Of a DNA stretch of 64,000 nucleotides, positions 50,901 through 63,885 are shown piece after piece (the stretch's first letter is position 1; each line of letters begins with the position of its first letter). The notes below the pieces were generated by a model. The model saw only the letters and a list, made by a program, of their open reading frames with translations. It made no database searches and was not told where the DNA came from. The stretch is from positions 11,324,001-11,388,000 of the forward strand of contig NC_091864.1 of assembly GCF_019399895.1 (NCBI RefSeq), read 5' to 3'. A program made the position numbers and the translations under genes. This DNA comes from Cardiocondyla obscurior (lineage: Eukaryota > Arthropoda > Insecta > Hymenoptera > Formicidae).

Positions 50901-53900
50901 GAGAGGGAGGGAGGGAGAAAATAGCCGTTTCTTTTTGTTCGCATTGCCGAATGAATAAGTAGAATATTTTTGTTGCCGCGCGATGCGCATCGATAGCGGT
51001 GTAAGACGTACGGTCGTGGAGATCAAAGTCGACGGAGCCCGCGGTGACTCGTCGATTGTACGGAAGGCTCCGGGCGCAGCCTGCCCAATGTGTTTATCCA
51101 ACTGTCAATCAGTTACTTCAGTCACCTGGGTCTCTTGCACCAACTGCGGCCGACACGGAACGTCGTGATATCCGATCGCCGCCGCATCTGGCGATAGCGA
51201 GCGCCTGACGTTTGATTTCACATTAAATTCATACGCACGTTATCGCGCAACGCGAGTATCGCTCACGAGTTGCGCGAGCAAGAGAAACGAATCGCTCGTT
51301 GAAATAAATCAATTTTCCCTCGCGCCGAATTGAATAAGATATCCTCATTAATTACACGGGGAACGGTCCCGGGATTACTTTTCAACGCGGCCTAACTCGG
51401 GCGACCTCTTGGGCCCCGACAGTATGCGGGAGGTCCAAAGGAATCTGCCACGTAATTTTTTTGATTCGTGCTTTCTGCTTGGTAACGCTGCCATTCGATG
51501 ACCCGGTCGTCGGCAGGATCCCGAGACCCGCCGACAGCCGCCTCCGAGAGAACCGGAACCGTCTTTTCTCGCGTGGTAATGGACAAACGTTCAAAGAAAA
51601 AAAAAAAAAAAAAAAAAAAAAAGTCAAACGAAACCTACTAAGTAAAGTATCTATAAAATGAAGATTTTACTCTGCCTTCGGGTCGTTCTTTCTCTCTCTC
51701 TCTCTTTCTCTCTTTCTCTCTCTCTCTCTCTCAATTGTCGTGCATCGACATCACAGCTTCCTTTGTGGTTCCTTTCGTGAACCGGCGTGTCGTAATCACC
51801 GATGAGAGTCGCTCGAAATTCAAATCCTAGCTTCCGACGTGGGCGTGACGTAGGGATCACCTTTAGCGCCAGGACAAGGAATTAGCCGCCTCTCCTAGAG
51901 GACAATGGGATCGGGGCGCGCGCATTGACGGATCAGAAAAGTTTAATCTCGCCGGACGTAGCGCGATAGAATCTACATCGCGTTTCTTCCCTTTGTTCTC
52001 CGTCCACGTTCAAAGGAGCGTAGAAATCTCGACGACGGCAGGCGCGTTTTCTATTCCGCAAGCGAGAGACGCGCGAGCGGAAGTGCGTCGTGCCGCGTTC
52101 CGGATACGATTTTTCGGCGGCAGCATCCGCGACGACAGGGCGCAGCGGGGAAAAATGACCACCGGGATAGTCGCGTGGCAACCTTAAGATATTCGAAGCG
52201 CGCCGCAAGCATTCGCAAACACAATCCGCATAAGCGCGCGGCGCGGGGGAGGGGGACCTCGGGCGGGGTATCGGATCGGATGCACTTTCCGTGTTCATGA
52301 ATATGATAATGGGCTAATGGGCCGTCTGGTCGTTGTTTAATTATCGGCCGCGACACTCCTGGGGACACGGACCGGCCGGCACCACAGCCGGAGGAACGAG
52401 CAGCCTCCGTTCGCTCCTCCCGTTGCGCGAATCTTCGTCCCGAGCCATTCATCCGGTCGGCTGTGTCCACTACGGCCGTGGTACACGGCTACCGTTTACG
52501 ACGCCTCCGGACAGCGGTGCCTCGTCGCCCGTACGTGCACATTTACCGCGCTGGTATTATTAGAATCGATACGGCGGATTTACATGCGAGCATGCGATAC
52601 ACTTTATTAGAGATCGCGGCGCGGCCGCGAGAATCTCGACGGCGTACAGCCCTGTATAGTCCCGATTAATTAATGCGCGGGGGTCTATTGTATAATTCTC
52701 CGATCGCTTTCTTGCTCGCGCGCGCAACCGGGAGTTAATTAAATCGCAAGAGCCTCGGATTACCGGCGCGCCGATACGCGATCGGGTATTGACCGGGAAG
52801 GTGTATCTCGAGGAGAAACGATACCCTATGCTCCGCGTCGCGCGTTCCTCCCGCAGATTCCGTCGAAGCTCACGAGAGCAGAGGGCGGGGGGGAAGAGTA
52901 AGAGCCGAAAGAAATAAACGGCCGCGAAACACGCGCCGATAGAGACCACTCGCTTCCTCGGACACGAATATCTCTTCTCTAAGTCTCGCCTCTTCTCTCT
53001 TTTCTCGGGGATATCTTCGCTCGTCGACCTTCGCTTCGTCCTCTATTCCTTCGCCAGCCGCCGAGATATATTCGAGCGGTTATCATTACACTCCGTGTAT
53101 TCGCTCGATCGAGTGAGTCGGCTATATTAGCTGTCCTTATAACGTACATCGCAAAATAAATCCGTGACGCCGGGATACGTGCTTACGCTCGTAATTGATA
53201 TACACGCCCGCGGCGGTTGGCGTAGGTTAACGCGAGCGAGAGTCGCACCCATCTCTCGTGTTTTACAGAACTTTCGGCGCAAAGTGCGCGAAGTGCGGGC
53301 GCAGCGTAGGCGCCGGCGATTGGGTGAGAAGGGCCAGGGAAAGGGTTTATCATCTGGCCTGTTTCGCATGCGACGCCTGCTCGCGTCAGCTGTCCACCGG
53401 CGAGCAGTTCGCCCTCCTGGACGCACGGTTGCTCTGCAAAGCGCACTATCTCGACGTCGTCGAAGGCAACAACACCTCATCCGATGGTGAGAATGTCGCA
53501 CGAACGTTTCATGCGCCGAGAATTATTAACGTAAAATAAGTGATCTTGGTAATGCAGATATAAAGTACGGAAAATATGCAGGATGTAGAAGTATCTTTCG
53601 TTTCGGCGAGTAGAGATGATTATTTCCTTCGTTATATTTCTTCTTCAACTCACCGCTTCTTCAAGTAGCTGCTGTAGTATCGAATTAGATTAGCTTGATG
53701 GAAAAGTACACTTTACGCGGTCCTCCTTGTGCAAAAGACACGCTGTAGAGTCGTAACGGGAAATGGGTACGGCTAATTGGTACTTTCGCAGAAGGCGGTG
53801 ACTCCGAGAGTGGCCATAAGGGCGGTAATAAAGCGAAGCGCGTTAGGACCACTTTTACCGAGGAGCAGCTATCCGTTCTCCAAGCGAATTTTCAATTGGA

Positions 53901-54582
53901 CAGCAATCCCGATGGCCAGGACCTCGAGAGGATAGCTCACGTAACCGGGCTTAGCAAGAGGGTAACGCAAGTGTGGTTTCAAAACTCGAGGGCGAGGCAG
54001 AAGAAGCACCTTCACACGGGCAAGATGAAGGGGCAGCACGGTAAGCGAAGACCTCGCCGCCAGACGTTCTCTCCGTATTTCCTCTCGTATTTCCTCTCGC
54101 ATTTCCTTTCGCATCTCCACGAAGCTTCGTTGACGTTATACATGTAACCGATAATCGTAATTGTCAGCGTCGAAGGGACTGAATTTTTACAGTGCACCAA
54201 TCGCCACCGAATTCTACTGCCTCGCCTAACGACTTCAGTCGCCACATTAACTTGCATCTGACGTACTCGTTTCAACACCAGCAACAGCATCAGCAGCAGC
54301 AGCAACCGCAGCTCAGTCCCGCCACGTGCAAGAGCCCGACGAGCTCCATTTATCACAATCATGGTAAGAGATCGTTCGCGGCGTCCCGAGAGCTTCGCGT
54401 GAGGGATCGCCTTCGCGATCGTACGCTCCGGAATCGAGGAAATTCGACGGCTAATTAGAGATCGACCGGCACCGGGCGCACGTGTAATCGCGGTTCCATT
54501 AACTCTGTTCTCAGGATCGGAGCAGTCGATGGACGAGCTCTCGCAGGACTCGATGCTGCTGTCTATGCCGAACGAGGTTTAA
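44993..54582 (+). CDS. Awh: Arrowhead LIM-homeobox transcription factor (copy 1)
   Basis: Exons 44993-44998, 50459-50751, 53269-53486, 53792-54040, 54193-54363 and 54515-54582 give 334 residues. Exon 1 codes only Met-Lys. The first LIM domain starts at Cys45 (CGGCGERV, GGRTWHSRCLRCCAC, YCRHDY) and the second at Cys106 (CAKCGRSV, HLACFACDACSRQLSTGEQF, LCKAHYLDVVEG). The homeodomain is about 188-247, with recognition helix VTQVWFQNSRARQKKH carrying Gln50 and Asn51. After it come a conserved FSRHINLHLTYSF block, a Gln/His tract, and the Arrowhead-type end MDELSQDSMLLSMPNEV. Drosophila Awh, the Lhx6/8 orthologue, acts in abdominal histoblast and imaginal precursor development; LIM domains bind the Chip/LDB cofactor. 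Introns 1 and 2 are 5.5 and 2.5 kb. This copy is the more orthodox one. A convergent paralogue lies downstream. Confidence 0.95.
47680..47702. repeat. CT microsatellite in Awh intron 1
   Basis: (TC)n tract with one TTT interruption. Confidence 0.85.
51689..51736. repeat. CT microsatellite in Awh intron 2
   Basis: (TC)n tract of about 48 bases with two TTTC interruptions; a long poly(A) run lies just upstream (about 51597-51622). Confidence 0.9.
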
Positions 54583-56538
54583 TGACGATCTCGATTATGT
54601 TGTAAATACATGGCGTTGCTTTAAAGAAAGGCGAAGGTAGGAAGAGACGCCTCGAGGAAGCGCCGCTCAATGCCCGACTGTCGTTTTATTTATCCTCAAG
54701 GAAAGTGTAGGTTTATTCGTCGCGCTGTTACTCTTCGATGACGCACTTTCGAGTTACGCTCACAACATATATCTCGTGCTCTCGGTGTTAAACTTACCGG
54801 AACCAGTATTGTTCCGTATTACGCGCAAAAAGGTGTGAGTGCGTGCGTGTTTGTGTACATGGGCAACTTTGCATTCCGCAATTTTGAATCGATCTATCTG
54901 TCTACCTCTCTCCCAATTGTACGCGATGAATTTGTATTCGTTCTTTTTCCCTGGTCTCCCTATTCTTCGCCTCTTCCTCCCCTACCTTGTGGGTGCCTGT
55001 CGTAATCAAAAGAGGACAGCTTTAACGAAGCCTTTAAGGCAAACGTAGGCGTAAAAGAAAGACGGATACGTTATCATGGGCATTTATTAGTATCTATTCG
55101 GAAACGATTTTCATCAGAATAATTTTATTTCACATCACTTGTTCTGTAAATATCCGAAGCAATTGGCAAATATTTAAATTTATTCGAAAGATTTAAATTC
55201 AATCTGTTTCACAGTCTTGTAATTATATAGTTATTGTATTAATTAGTATATTTATAATTATATAATTATTTTTAATTCGAGGAAAATTAATTTCTATTTT
55301 TTTTCTTTTTTTGTTTTATACGGAGCTATTTTACGTTCCACGCTCGGCAAAGATTTATATAAATCTGTAAAGTACACGAGCGGAATTGGAAACTTGTAAT
55401 TTCAGTCAAATTTACGGTCAATTACATAATAAGTGCCCTCTGAACGTCATCGGAGGTTGTAATCCGCGATTCGACTCGTCGTTTCGCGTCCCGTAGCAAT
55501 GCTTGAAATGAAAGTATCTTTCGTAGTAATCTCAATAGTCGTGTAAAATCATTCGCTATGAATGTTTTGTGATGTACATATTGTAAACTAAACGTATATA
55601 AAATATATGCGATTGCACACGTTGAACAAAAGGAAGTAGTCTTTGTCCTTTGTCCGTCACCTTCCGATGTCACGGATATTTTTTTTTATTTATAATACCG
55701 AATTAGAAAAATAATCCGAGACAATTGGGTAATAATTAAAGAGTAATAATTGCAACGATTAACAATAAAAGGTGTTTTATTAATAACAGCATATTTTGTA
55801 ATATTGCAATGACAAGTATGCGATATCAAGTTCTGATCTCACCACGCTTCTTCCTTTCTTTCTCTCACATTTCACAATATTCACCGTATTTATCTACAGA
55901 AGACACGTATGTACAAAAGCTACTTTCGCTCTATATACAATCCCGTACTATGAATAAAGAATATCTCAAGTTTCGAAGTCGAAGTTTCGAAAGACTGACG
56001 CAACAGTCCAGAGTCGCGCTCTTTCCCCCCCCCCTCTCCTCGTTATCTAAAAGATCTTATTCGCCGTCACGGATAGATGTAAATTATTACAAGTTCGGAG
56101 TAATAAATAAGCTTAGTCTAATTTTAAATACGAAAAACTTGTATCTCTCACGCGTTACATGTCGTACTACCGAACTACCGATAAACGCGCGCTTATTTTA
56201 CATCTCTTGAAATATGTACAATTAATTAATTCACGCTTTGAGTTTCATCGTATAATTGCAAGTGTCGCATTTGTAATAATTGGAAGTTAATGTATAGTTA
56301 CCACGTAATGCATTTCTTTTTAAATGTGATTTTCTTACGCACAAAATATAAAAAAGACATGGATGTAACTTTTCGCAAGTTTATGCTACAAGTTTTTTTT
56401 TTATGTACTTTTATCCGAAAACCAGCATGTCTACTTTTTTGCGTACGTACTTTCGAGTTATATAATCTGCAACCAAAAGCACACATACGAATGTATAAAA
56501 GTTAATATCGACGGCCTCGTGGAATCGTTTACGTCGGA
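54583..56538. other. Convergent intergenic space between the two Awh genes (3' ends)
   Basis: About 1.96 kb between the two stop codons, holding the 3' UTRs of both genes. AATAAA is present on the plus strand (55764-55769) and several TTTATT strings on plus could serve the minus gene. Composition becomes AT-rich here, as usual for UTRs. The open frame at 55809-56210 has no support. Confidence 0.6.
55764..55769 (+). terminator. AATAAA signal, candidate for Awh copy 1
   Basis: AATAAA about 1.2 kb after the Awh stop codon, followed by a GT/T-rich stretch; this implies a long 3' UTR. Confidence 0.35.
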
Positions 56539-59500
56539 TTATCCGGCCGGATGGCAGAATTGGGCCTGCAAGTGATTTGGCGTTGTCGGTGTGAGCGGAG
56601 TCAAGGGGGTAAGAGGCGTTAACGGGCTACCTGGGCTCTCGCTACCGGCATTGCTAGCCTGATAACCACCCAGATAAGCGCCGACCACGTTAATTCCACC
56701 GGAATACAGGTCGACCGGATGATGGTGCATCGGCGGCGAATGATGCACTGCAAGCATACGAAAATAGGCGTTTTGAATCTCCGAGAGACGGTTTCTGCGA
56801 GAAGCTTACAAACGGGTGCTTACTTTGAGTCTTTATTTTGCCGCTGTGCTTCTTCTGTCTCGCCCGGGAGTTCTGGAACCAAACCTGCGTAACCCTCTTG
56901 CTCAGGCCGGTTACTTGAGCTATTCTTTCGAGATCTTGCCCGTCGGGGTTGCTGTCCATCTGGAAGTTAGCCTGCAAAACCGCGAGCTGCTCCTCGGTGA
57001 AAGTCGTTCTCACGCGCTTCGTCTTGCTACCTTTACCACCGTGCTCAGAGTCGCAATCCTCCGACGAGGAGGTATTGTTCCCCTCAACTACGTCCAAGTA
57101 ATGAGCCTTGCAGAGAAGCCGCGCGTCCAGAAGCGCGAACTGCTCGCCCGTGGAGAGCTGACGGGAGCAGGCGTCACAAGCGAAGCAAGCCAAGTGATAG
57201 ACCCTGTCCTTAGCCCTTCTCACCCAGTCGCCAGCGCCCACGCTGCGCCCGCATTTTGCGCACTTAGCGCCGAACGTTCTGCAAAAACGGCGGGGATTTC
57301 TCCCGTGTGAAAGCAGCACATGGCAGGTCGCCGTCAACTTTCGAACGCGCGCGAGCGTTAAAAAAAAAAAAATCCGGCGAACGTAATCAATGACAAAGGG
57401 AGTCGATTCGGCCGATCGGTGTACCGGTGTACCGCCCATTTATCACCCACTTACCGTCATTCATCATTCATCGATTCGCGCGCGGGTCTCTCTTTTTTTG
57501 GACGTGGCACGCAGAGCTACAAACGGACGGGGCTAATAAACGCGGTTCTCGCGGCACGTATCGAACGGCCAGGCGAAAAACTATTTTTATCCCGCTGACG
57601 GCAGGTTCATTCGAGACCTCCGAGAGCGCGAGGACCCGGCGGTAGTCCTGTCCTCATTAACATACTACTCAGCCACTCGATGTCCTGCCGGCGAGGCGTC
57701 GGAACCTCCTCGATTTAAGGATCGGTATCGCGATATACGGAGTAGATTACGTCGAGATTATTTCGTCTGAGTCGTGCGGCTTCCGATCTGTATACAAATG
57801 GCGCGATCTCTTTGAATCCATGCCGACGAGATACGAGATGGAAATCTAGAAAAGACTCGAGGAAAACTGTGAAGAAATAATTACTGGGGACGACGAACGG
57901 AGCAGAGTGGAGGAAACTAAAACGTGAAACTCAGCGAGGATCATGCCATACGTGCGAGAGCGTATGCGAGATAAAAAAAAAAAAAAGGGACAAGACGAAA
58001 CGGGAAGAAGGGAGGACGAAGCGAAGGTAGAGAAAAAGGATCGATAAGAAATACAGACATATGCGAAAGAAGGAAAGTAAAAGGAAAAGAGAAACAAGAG
58101 GAAGAGAGCATTGGGACGAAGCAGAAGAAGAAGTAGAAGAATGCATCAACGACCGATCGACCACGGCGTTATTGTATGGAAAAATATGGTAAGCTCACGG
58201 AGGGATTAGTCTTTGCGTCTGCATAGTCATCGTCGCATGACGCGATGTTTTTCGGGGAGGATATTATTGGTTATGGTGATCGCGCGAAGGGCACGCCTAG
58301 GAGCTAGTTCGTACCGATCGCGCTCGTCGTTCACCTCCTTCTAACTATCCTTTGAAGCGTCGAAATAGCGAGAAATGTTTCGATCGCTTTATCCGATTGG
58401 AATTAGCGTTTAAATGGCCCTTCTAAAAAACCCGCATGTTCTCGGCAAGAATCGAATTTCGTGACGGTGAAAATGTTCTTGTCGCGACGTGAAATGTTTC
58501 ATCGTGAAAACGGTTAATCTGTCGCCGTCCAGCGAGAGTGTCACTTCAGGTAAATAGTAGCGCCCGTTGCTCATCGCCGTCCGTCCCTCGGTTTTGTACC
58601 CCAGAGGTACACGAGGGCTCGATACACCAGAGAGGGCAGAGGGCGACGAGGGGTGCCCCGTGTATCCGGCGGCGGCGAGAGAACTGGTATCGAGTATCTA
58701 TAAATCTTTTAGGGCCGTGCGCGCATCGGCTACCAAACGACCCCGCCCTAATTTATTCATTTGTTCTTCCACATAGGCGGGCCCTATAAGTCAACGGGGG
58801 ATTAAGTTGGGCGCTTCGCCGGTACCGGACGAGGGCACGATCGAACACCGCCGGTATGCGGATCGCGATCCAGGATCGCGCGCGGCCAAGTACGCGATCC
58901 GAGTTAATTGCATCTCGGTAGCAGCGTAGAACGAACCCATCATAATTTGCACGTGTAACGCCCGCATAAGTATACATATTTCTGATAAGTGCTATCGAGA
59001 AAAAAAAAATTGCCCATCGCGAAACGTTATCGCTTTAATACAACACGTCACTAGTTCTCGTAAGCATTTGGCTTAACCGCGAGTATTTTGCCTCGTTCCG
59101 AGTGTCCCGGCACCCACGAGGTATGCGGCCTTAAGTGCCGGCGTGGTGAAGAAGATAACGTCGGCATAGCGATATAGCGACAGGTGGTCCCGGTGTCGCG
59201 GACATACGAGTCGCCGTTGGCCACACCGAATTGAGAAAACCGGAATCTCGCGGCAAGGGAAACCGTTAATAGAGCGATTTTTGCCGCGCGCGGCGACCAC
59301 TTGGATCTGCTTCGACGTCCGAGATCTTTTTTTTTCTTTTTTTTTTTCTTTTTTTTCGAAACGCACGAAAGCGACGAAAGCGGGGAAAGGATTGGGAGAA
59401 GCCCGGCTGGTCCCGAGGCCCGGTGAATATTTATTAATTTCAAAGACCACTCTATTTCTCTCTCGCTCTCTTTCTCTCTCTCTCCTCCTCCGCTCCCTCC

Positions 59501-62500
59501 GCCCGCCACGCCGAAGAAAAGAAGCACCGCTCGTACTCGGATGAAGGCGGGAAGAAGGAACGGTTCGAGGATCGCAGCTGGCTTCGGTGCCTTACGAGGC
59601 GAATTCCTCAGTCCTCCGGAACACTGACACTAGGCAGTCCCATCTCCAGTGACTCGGCACCCACATACACGTACGCGTATATTTGGTATATGGAATCACG
59701 AAGCGCGAAGTAACCCGCTTTCGGGACATTGATAAATTAATGATAGCCGGGCGATTCCTTTCCCCGCCGGCGTCGTACCATTCTAGCATGTTATTTTTCG
59801 TATCGCGTCGGACCTTTCGAGCCCTTTCTCCTTTCTTTTCTCTCTCTCTCTCTTTTTCTCTTTCCCTCCACCGCCCGAATGGGAGAAGTACTTCGCGTGT
59901 ATCGCGTAACGAAAGATACGTCCGAGGTGTATAAACGGATTACGCTCGTCTTAGAGGAGAGCAAAAATGGTGCCGGGAAACCGCGCGGAGGCGTAGAAGC
60001 CGACGCGAGAGAGGATCTCGCGAAAGACTCGGGACCGGGTATTTATTTTTTTCCGCGTTCGCCGCTCGCGCGCGAGACAGTGAGACGTCGAGACGTCAAC
60101 GTGACTCGCAGCTCGTGCTGTGCGTGAGCATGCGTGATACACGAATGCACGGTGACGTGAATAGCCGGCTATACGTGAGGTCCGCACGGGCGGAGGACGG
60201 CGGGGAGAGGAAGGAGAAGACGAGGAGAGGCAGACTACATTGGAAGACATTAATCACCCAATGGCGACTCTCGCGAACGCACATCTCGGACACCCAATAC
60301 GCGCGCTTATGGATGTCTATCGATGTAGAAATATCCACGTTCGTACACGCAACACGCGCGGACCAAAGCCACGTGACTCGATGTTCGCGCGATCGACGAT
60401 CTAGCCCGGGACTCTTTCGCGCGAGGAACAAAGGATGCCGAAGTTTAACGCCACGGTACTGAATATTTCAACGATACCAATTACCGAAAGAAAAAAAAGA
60501 AATAATAAAAAGAAAAAAAGGATAAAAAGAAGAGAGACGGAAAATTTGATTTCAACGTCGATCTTTTCGCGCGGCGCTCCGTTCTAGACGAACAGCGGGA
60601 GTAAAGAGGGAAAGGGTGTCGCAGTCACGGTAGCCGCGTCCTCTTAAGCCTGGAGGCTCTTATGCCGGCTCGATCTCGAATCGCGTCAGCGGGGCGTCCG
60701 CGTGAGTTGCCCTCGACGAAGCGGGATATTACCGGCTTCATCGATAACGTCCGGTAATCCTTTCCTCCCCCTTCCCCCGCCGTTTGATAGAAATACGGGG
60801 AATGCGGATCTGGGGACAGGTTGACCGCTTTCCCCCCGCGGATCGTCCGGCCCGAGTGAAACGACGTAGGACTCGGGATGCATTTCCGGGATGCTGGATC
60901 GGGACCCTTGCGGGGAAACTAATCCGCCGGGCAGCGGGTAAATTCGACACGCAAATGTTTGCACTTACAGGGCGTAATCGTGTCGACAGTACAGCCGCAT
61001 GCCGCGTAGGAAGCACGAATGCTGATCGTGTAAGGGCCGCGCACAGGCGCAACACTTTAGGCACCTGGAGTGCCACGTACGACCCCCTACGCACAGGACG
61101 GTGCGCTCTCGTACGCTCTCCCCGCAGCCTCCGCAGTCCATCTCCATGGTATCATATCCGTTATCGCTGCCGCTCTTCTTCGCGACGTTGTTGTTGGTGG
61201 TGGTGCTGTTGTTGTTGTTATTGTTGGCTTTCGGGCATAGAAGACCGTCCGCGCAATCGGACTCCGTCTCCATTTCGGTCTGCAAGAACGCGGAAGCGTG
61301 TATTAACAGGCACAACAACTTTTTATAATAAAGAAAATTATCTTGCGAAATTTCTTATCTGTCTATAATATGTCGTGCGCGAGAGGACAGGCTTTTCCGA
61401 ACGGTAATTAACAAGATAAGGTTTCGCGATTCGCCGCAAGTGAATCGCGAAAGGAGAGAAAGTCGGCCCGCGAAAGACGTAAAAGATATGCGAGCCGATA
61501 CCGAAGCGTCATCCCCGAGCTGGTCGGCAAGCGACATCCGATACCGGCTAGAGAGACTCCGAATCTGCCGATTAATGCTCGGCAAAGTGAAATAATGGAC
61601 GATCTGCTGCTTCTCGTGAGCCGCTGGGTGATAAATGATCTCTCGTGCCCCGAAGACGCACAAATCTCGTATGCAGAAATTCAGATGAGATTGCCCCGCG
61701 ATGGTCTAATTATCCACGAGTCCGTGTCGGCGCGATCTCGAAGCGAAAGAAGTTTCAAAACTCGAGCCCAGATAATCGGCGAAGATTTTGATCCTTTTAC
61801 ATTCGATCTTATCGAAACTGCGGATAAAACACCGGGCACGTCGATACGAGCCGCGTTATCTCGAGCCGGTTATTAGATGTCGCGATTAATAACGATCGTT
61901 AATATCATCCACATCGATGGCCGGACCAACGGCGCTCATTGTGCGACGCGTCGCTAGAGATAAACGCGAAGATACCGTTTATCAGATCCGCGCGCAGATT
62001 TTTTTTTTTTTTTTTGCCGTTGCGGCCCCGTCATGGCACGCGCGCACGCCGGACCGTATGCAGATCGCACGTGATATTCGATAATATTAATTGACACACG
62101 AGTGAGCGGCGCGCGAAGGTTATTGTTCGCCCCGGGTGGTGTCCGATGAGTTAATTACCCCGAGCGGCCGACGCGGCTATTTCCACGGGAACGTCGAGAT
62201 AAGCGGTACTTCCGAGGTCTCAGGAGGAGAGCGGGCGGCGGTGAACCTTCGTCGGCGTTGGGAAAAACGCGAAAACCCCGCCGTCGCGGCCGTCAGACAT
62301 CTGCGAATCTGACGGCGGCCAATTTCGAGGATTCTTCCGTTTCCCCCCCGTCTTCGTCCACGTCACGTTGGAACTCCACGGTCGATTCTACGCGCGGGAC
62401 CGGTGTAATCATTTCATGTGCACAACCGGACAGCTATTGATTTATGACTCGCCCGAAGGCGAAGCTGAACTTCCCACTTGTGATTTATGCTTTTCTCTAT

Positions 62501-63885
62501 CTTCTCTCGCGTGTGGAAACCACCTTCGCGCACGCTGCGGCATCGCATACCGCGCGCGATACCTCGATTTATTAGTATCGCCGCACCGGCCGATGAGTTT
62601 TAAGTGTCGTGCAAAAGCTCTCTCGAGGGGAGGCGCTTTCAGTCGCGGGGTGGCCGGACGGAAAAATCGCCGGAACGAGTTATATACCAATGGCGGAAGG
62701 CATGCCGCCCGTAGAAACATCCAAGCGAACGTCTGGCGTTGATCAAGATGGATTTATGCTAATTCCAGGCGTTCGAATAAACGCGCGAATGAGCTCGCAC
62801 AATGTTCAAATTAACGGAAATAAATGGCGGCTTAGGGGGAAAGGGAATAACGCGTCGCACGCAATTTTCCGGGAGCGTTAATGAACGGGCAACGTCATGG
62901 CGCCGCTCGTTGTTAAATAAGGATGTTCCACTCGGACTGTTCGCCGGGGAGTCCTTTCAGAAAATAGAGTTTGTCCGTGAGACTTCATCGTACCTGCTGA
63001 AATTTATGATCTTCCGACTAAAACTGAATTGTCCCTACACGGGATCAGGTAACAACGAATGGAATTTAGTCTGGCCGAGTACAGTAGTTCGACTACGGCT
63101 GTTCGTAAATACTTTTTTATTTCACTTAAGGTCGATCGTTCCAGCTTTTTGACAAATTTACTCGTCAGGTAAACATGTGCCTCTATTTACCTAAAATAAG
63201 AGATGAAGATAGACATATGACTATCTGATAGACTTTACCAGAAAGCTGGAACAATCGGGCCTTAGTTTTTCTTATTTCACGTGAGCACGTGAAACTAGTT
63301 TGGTAAATACGACAGAGTTCGAGAAATAAACGCGCAATTAATTTACCGAATCTCTCGCGTCGGTTGCGGTGCGTAAATTATTAACGTCCGCGAAAGTAAA
63401 TACGTAGCTTTCGTCACATGTGTGCTTACTCTCCCTCTCTTTCCGCCCGTTAAGGAAAAAATTAAGATCCAAATATTTTCCCACATGAATCCGAACTGAC
63501 GAGTTCCCATTTTCGCGTCCATTGCTCTTTTTTTGCAGCGCGCTTTCTGCAATCAGCGAACGAGCGAGAAAGAATAATAGGCTCCATTTTTTATTCGTCA
63601 ACGAGCCGGGGCGGTCGATGCAGATGAGCTGACAAAATGAGAAATGCGGAGGCAGAGTCGGGTCCAGACGTGCGGGTCTTGGGACTACCGAATGTTCAAT
63701 ACGCTACCGGACATCTTATCTCGCGACTTCGATGCACGATTACGTACGACACTGTTTAATTAATATCTAATCAGTTGAGGAATTAGAGCAAGCTAATGGT
63801 ATTTATATTTTATAATTTTTTTTTTTTTTTTAAGAAATTTGTCTAAAAAATAACGAAAAAAAAATTCGATGGAACTTACCTTCAT
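56539..63885 (-). CDS. Awh: Arrowhead LIM-homeobox transcription factor (copy 2)
   Basis: Exons (minus) 63885-63880, 61279-60969, 57278-56824 and 56747-56539 encode 326 residues. As in copy 1, exon 1 is only Met-Lys. An Asn/Thr-rich N-terminal tract (NNNNNNSTTTNNN) precedes LIM1 at Cys51. LIM1 differs from copy 1 at only three positions, LIM2 (from Cys112) at two, and the homeodomain (about 193-252, VTQVWFQNSRARQKKH) at about three. The intron between LIM2 and the homeodomain found in copy 1 is absent; one 455-nt exon carries both. After a shared HHSPP the tail is unrelated: a GGINVVGAYLGGY stretch, a fourfold PLT repeat and an end at FCHPAG, without the MDELSQDS motif of copy 1. DNA and cofactor binding should be alike; the difference should lie in activation or partner contacts and in expression. 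Confidence 0.95.
59456..59490. repeat. CT-rich microsatellite in Awh copy 2 intron
   Basis: (CT)n imperfect tract; a T/TTTC-rich run lies just upstream near 59327-59357. Confidence 0.8.
63122..63270. repeat. Degenerate inverted repeat in Awh copy 2 intron 1
   Basis: CGATCGTTCCAGCTTT (from 63133) pairs with its near-exact inverse ending at 63257 (AAAGCTGGAACAATCG). Weaker pairing continues toward the centre at about 63195 and outward through a TAAGG/CCTTA pair, giving a hairpin of about 150 bases. It may be an old palindromic element or a structured RNA; no microRNA was recognised. Confidence 0.55.
63275..63294. promoter_or_regulatory. Palindrome with two E-boxes
   Basis: TTTCACGTG and its inverse CACGTGAAA are separated by two bases (AG), so two CACGTG boxes sit back to back in a 20-base near-perfect palindrome within the first intron of Awh copy 2. 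A paired bHLH site is plausible; there is no further support. Confidence 0.4.

Noticed and set aside
55809..56210. 133-codon plus-strand open frame between the two Awh genes
   Set aside because: It falls in the convergent 3' UTR space, has no start context or similarity, and its composition is typical of UTR.
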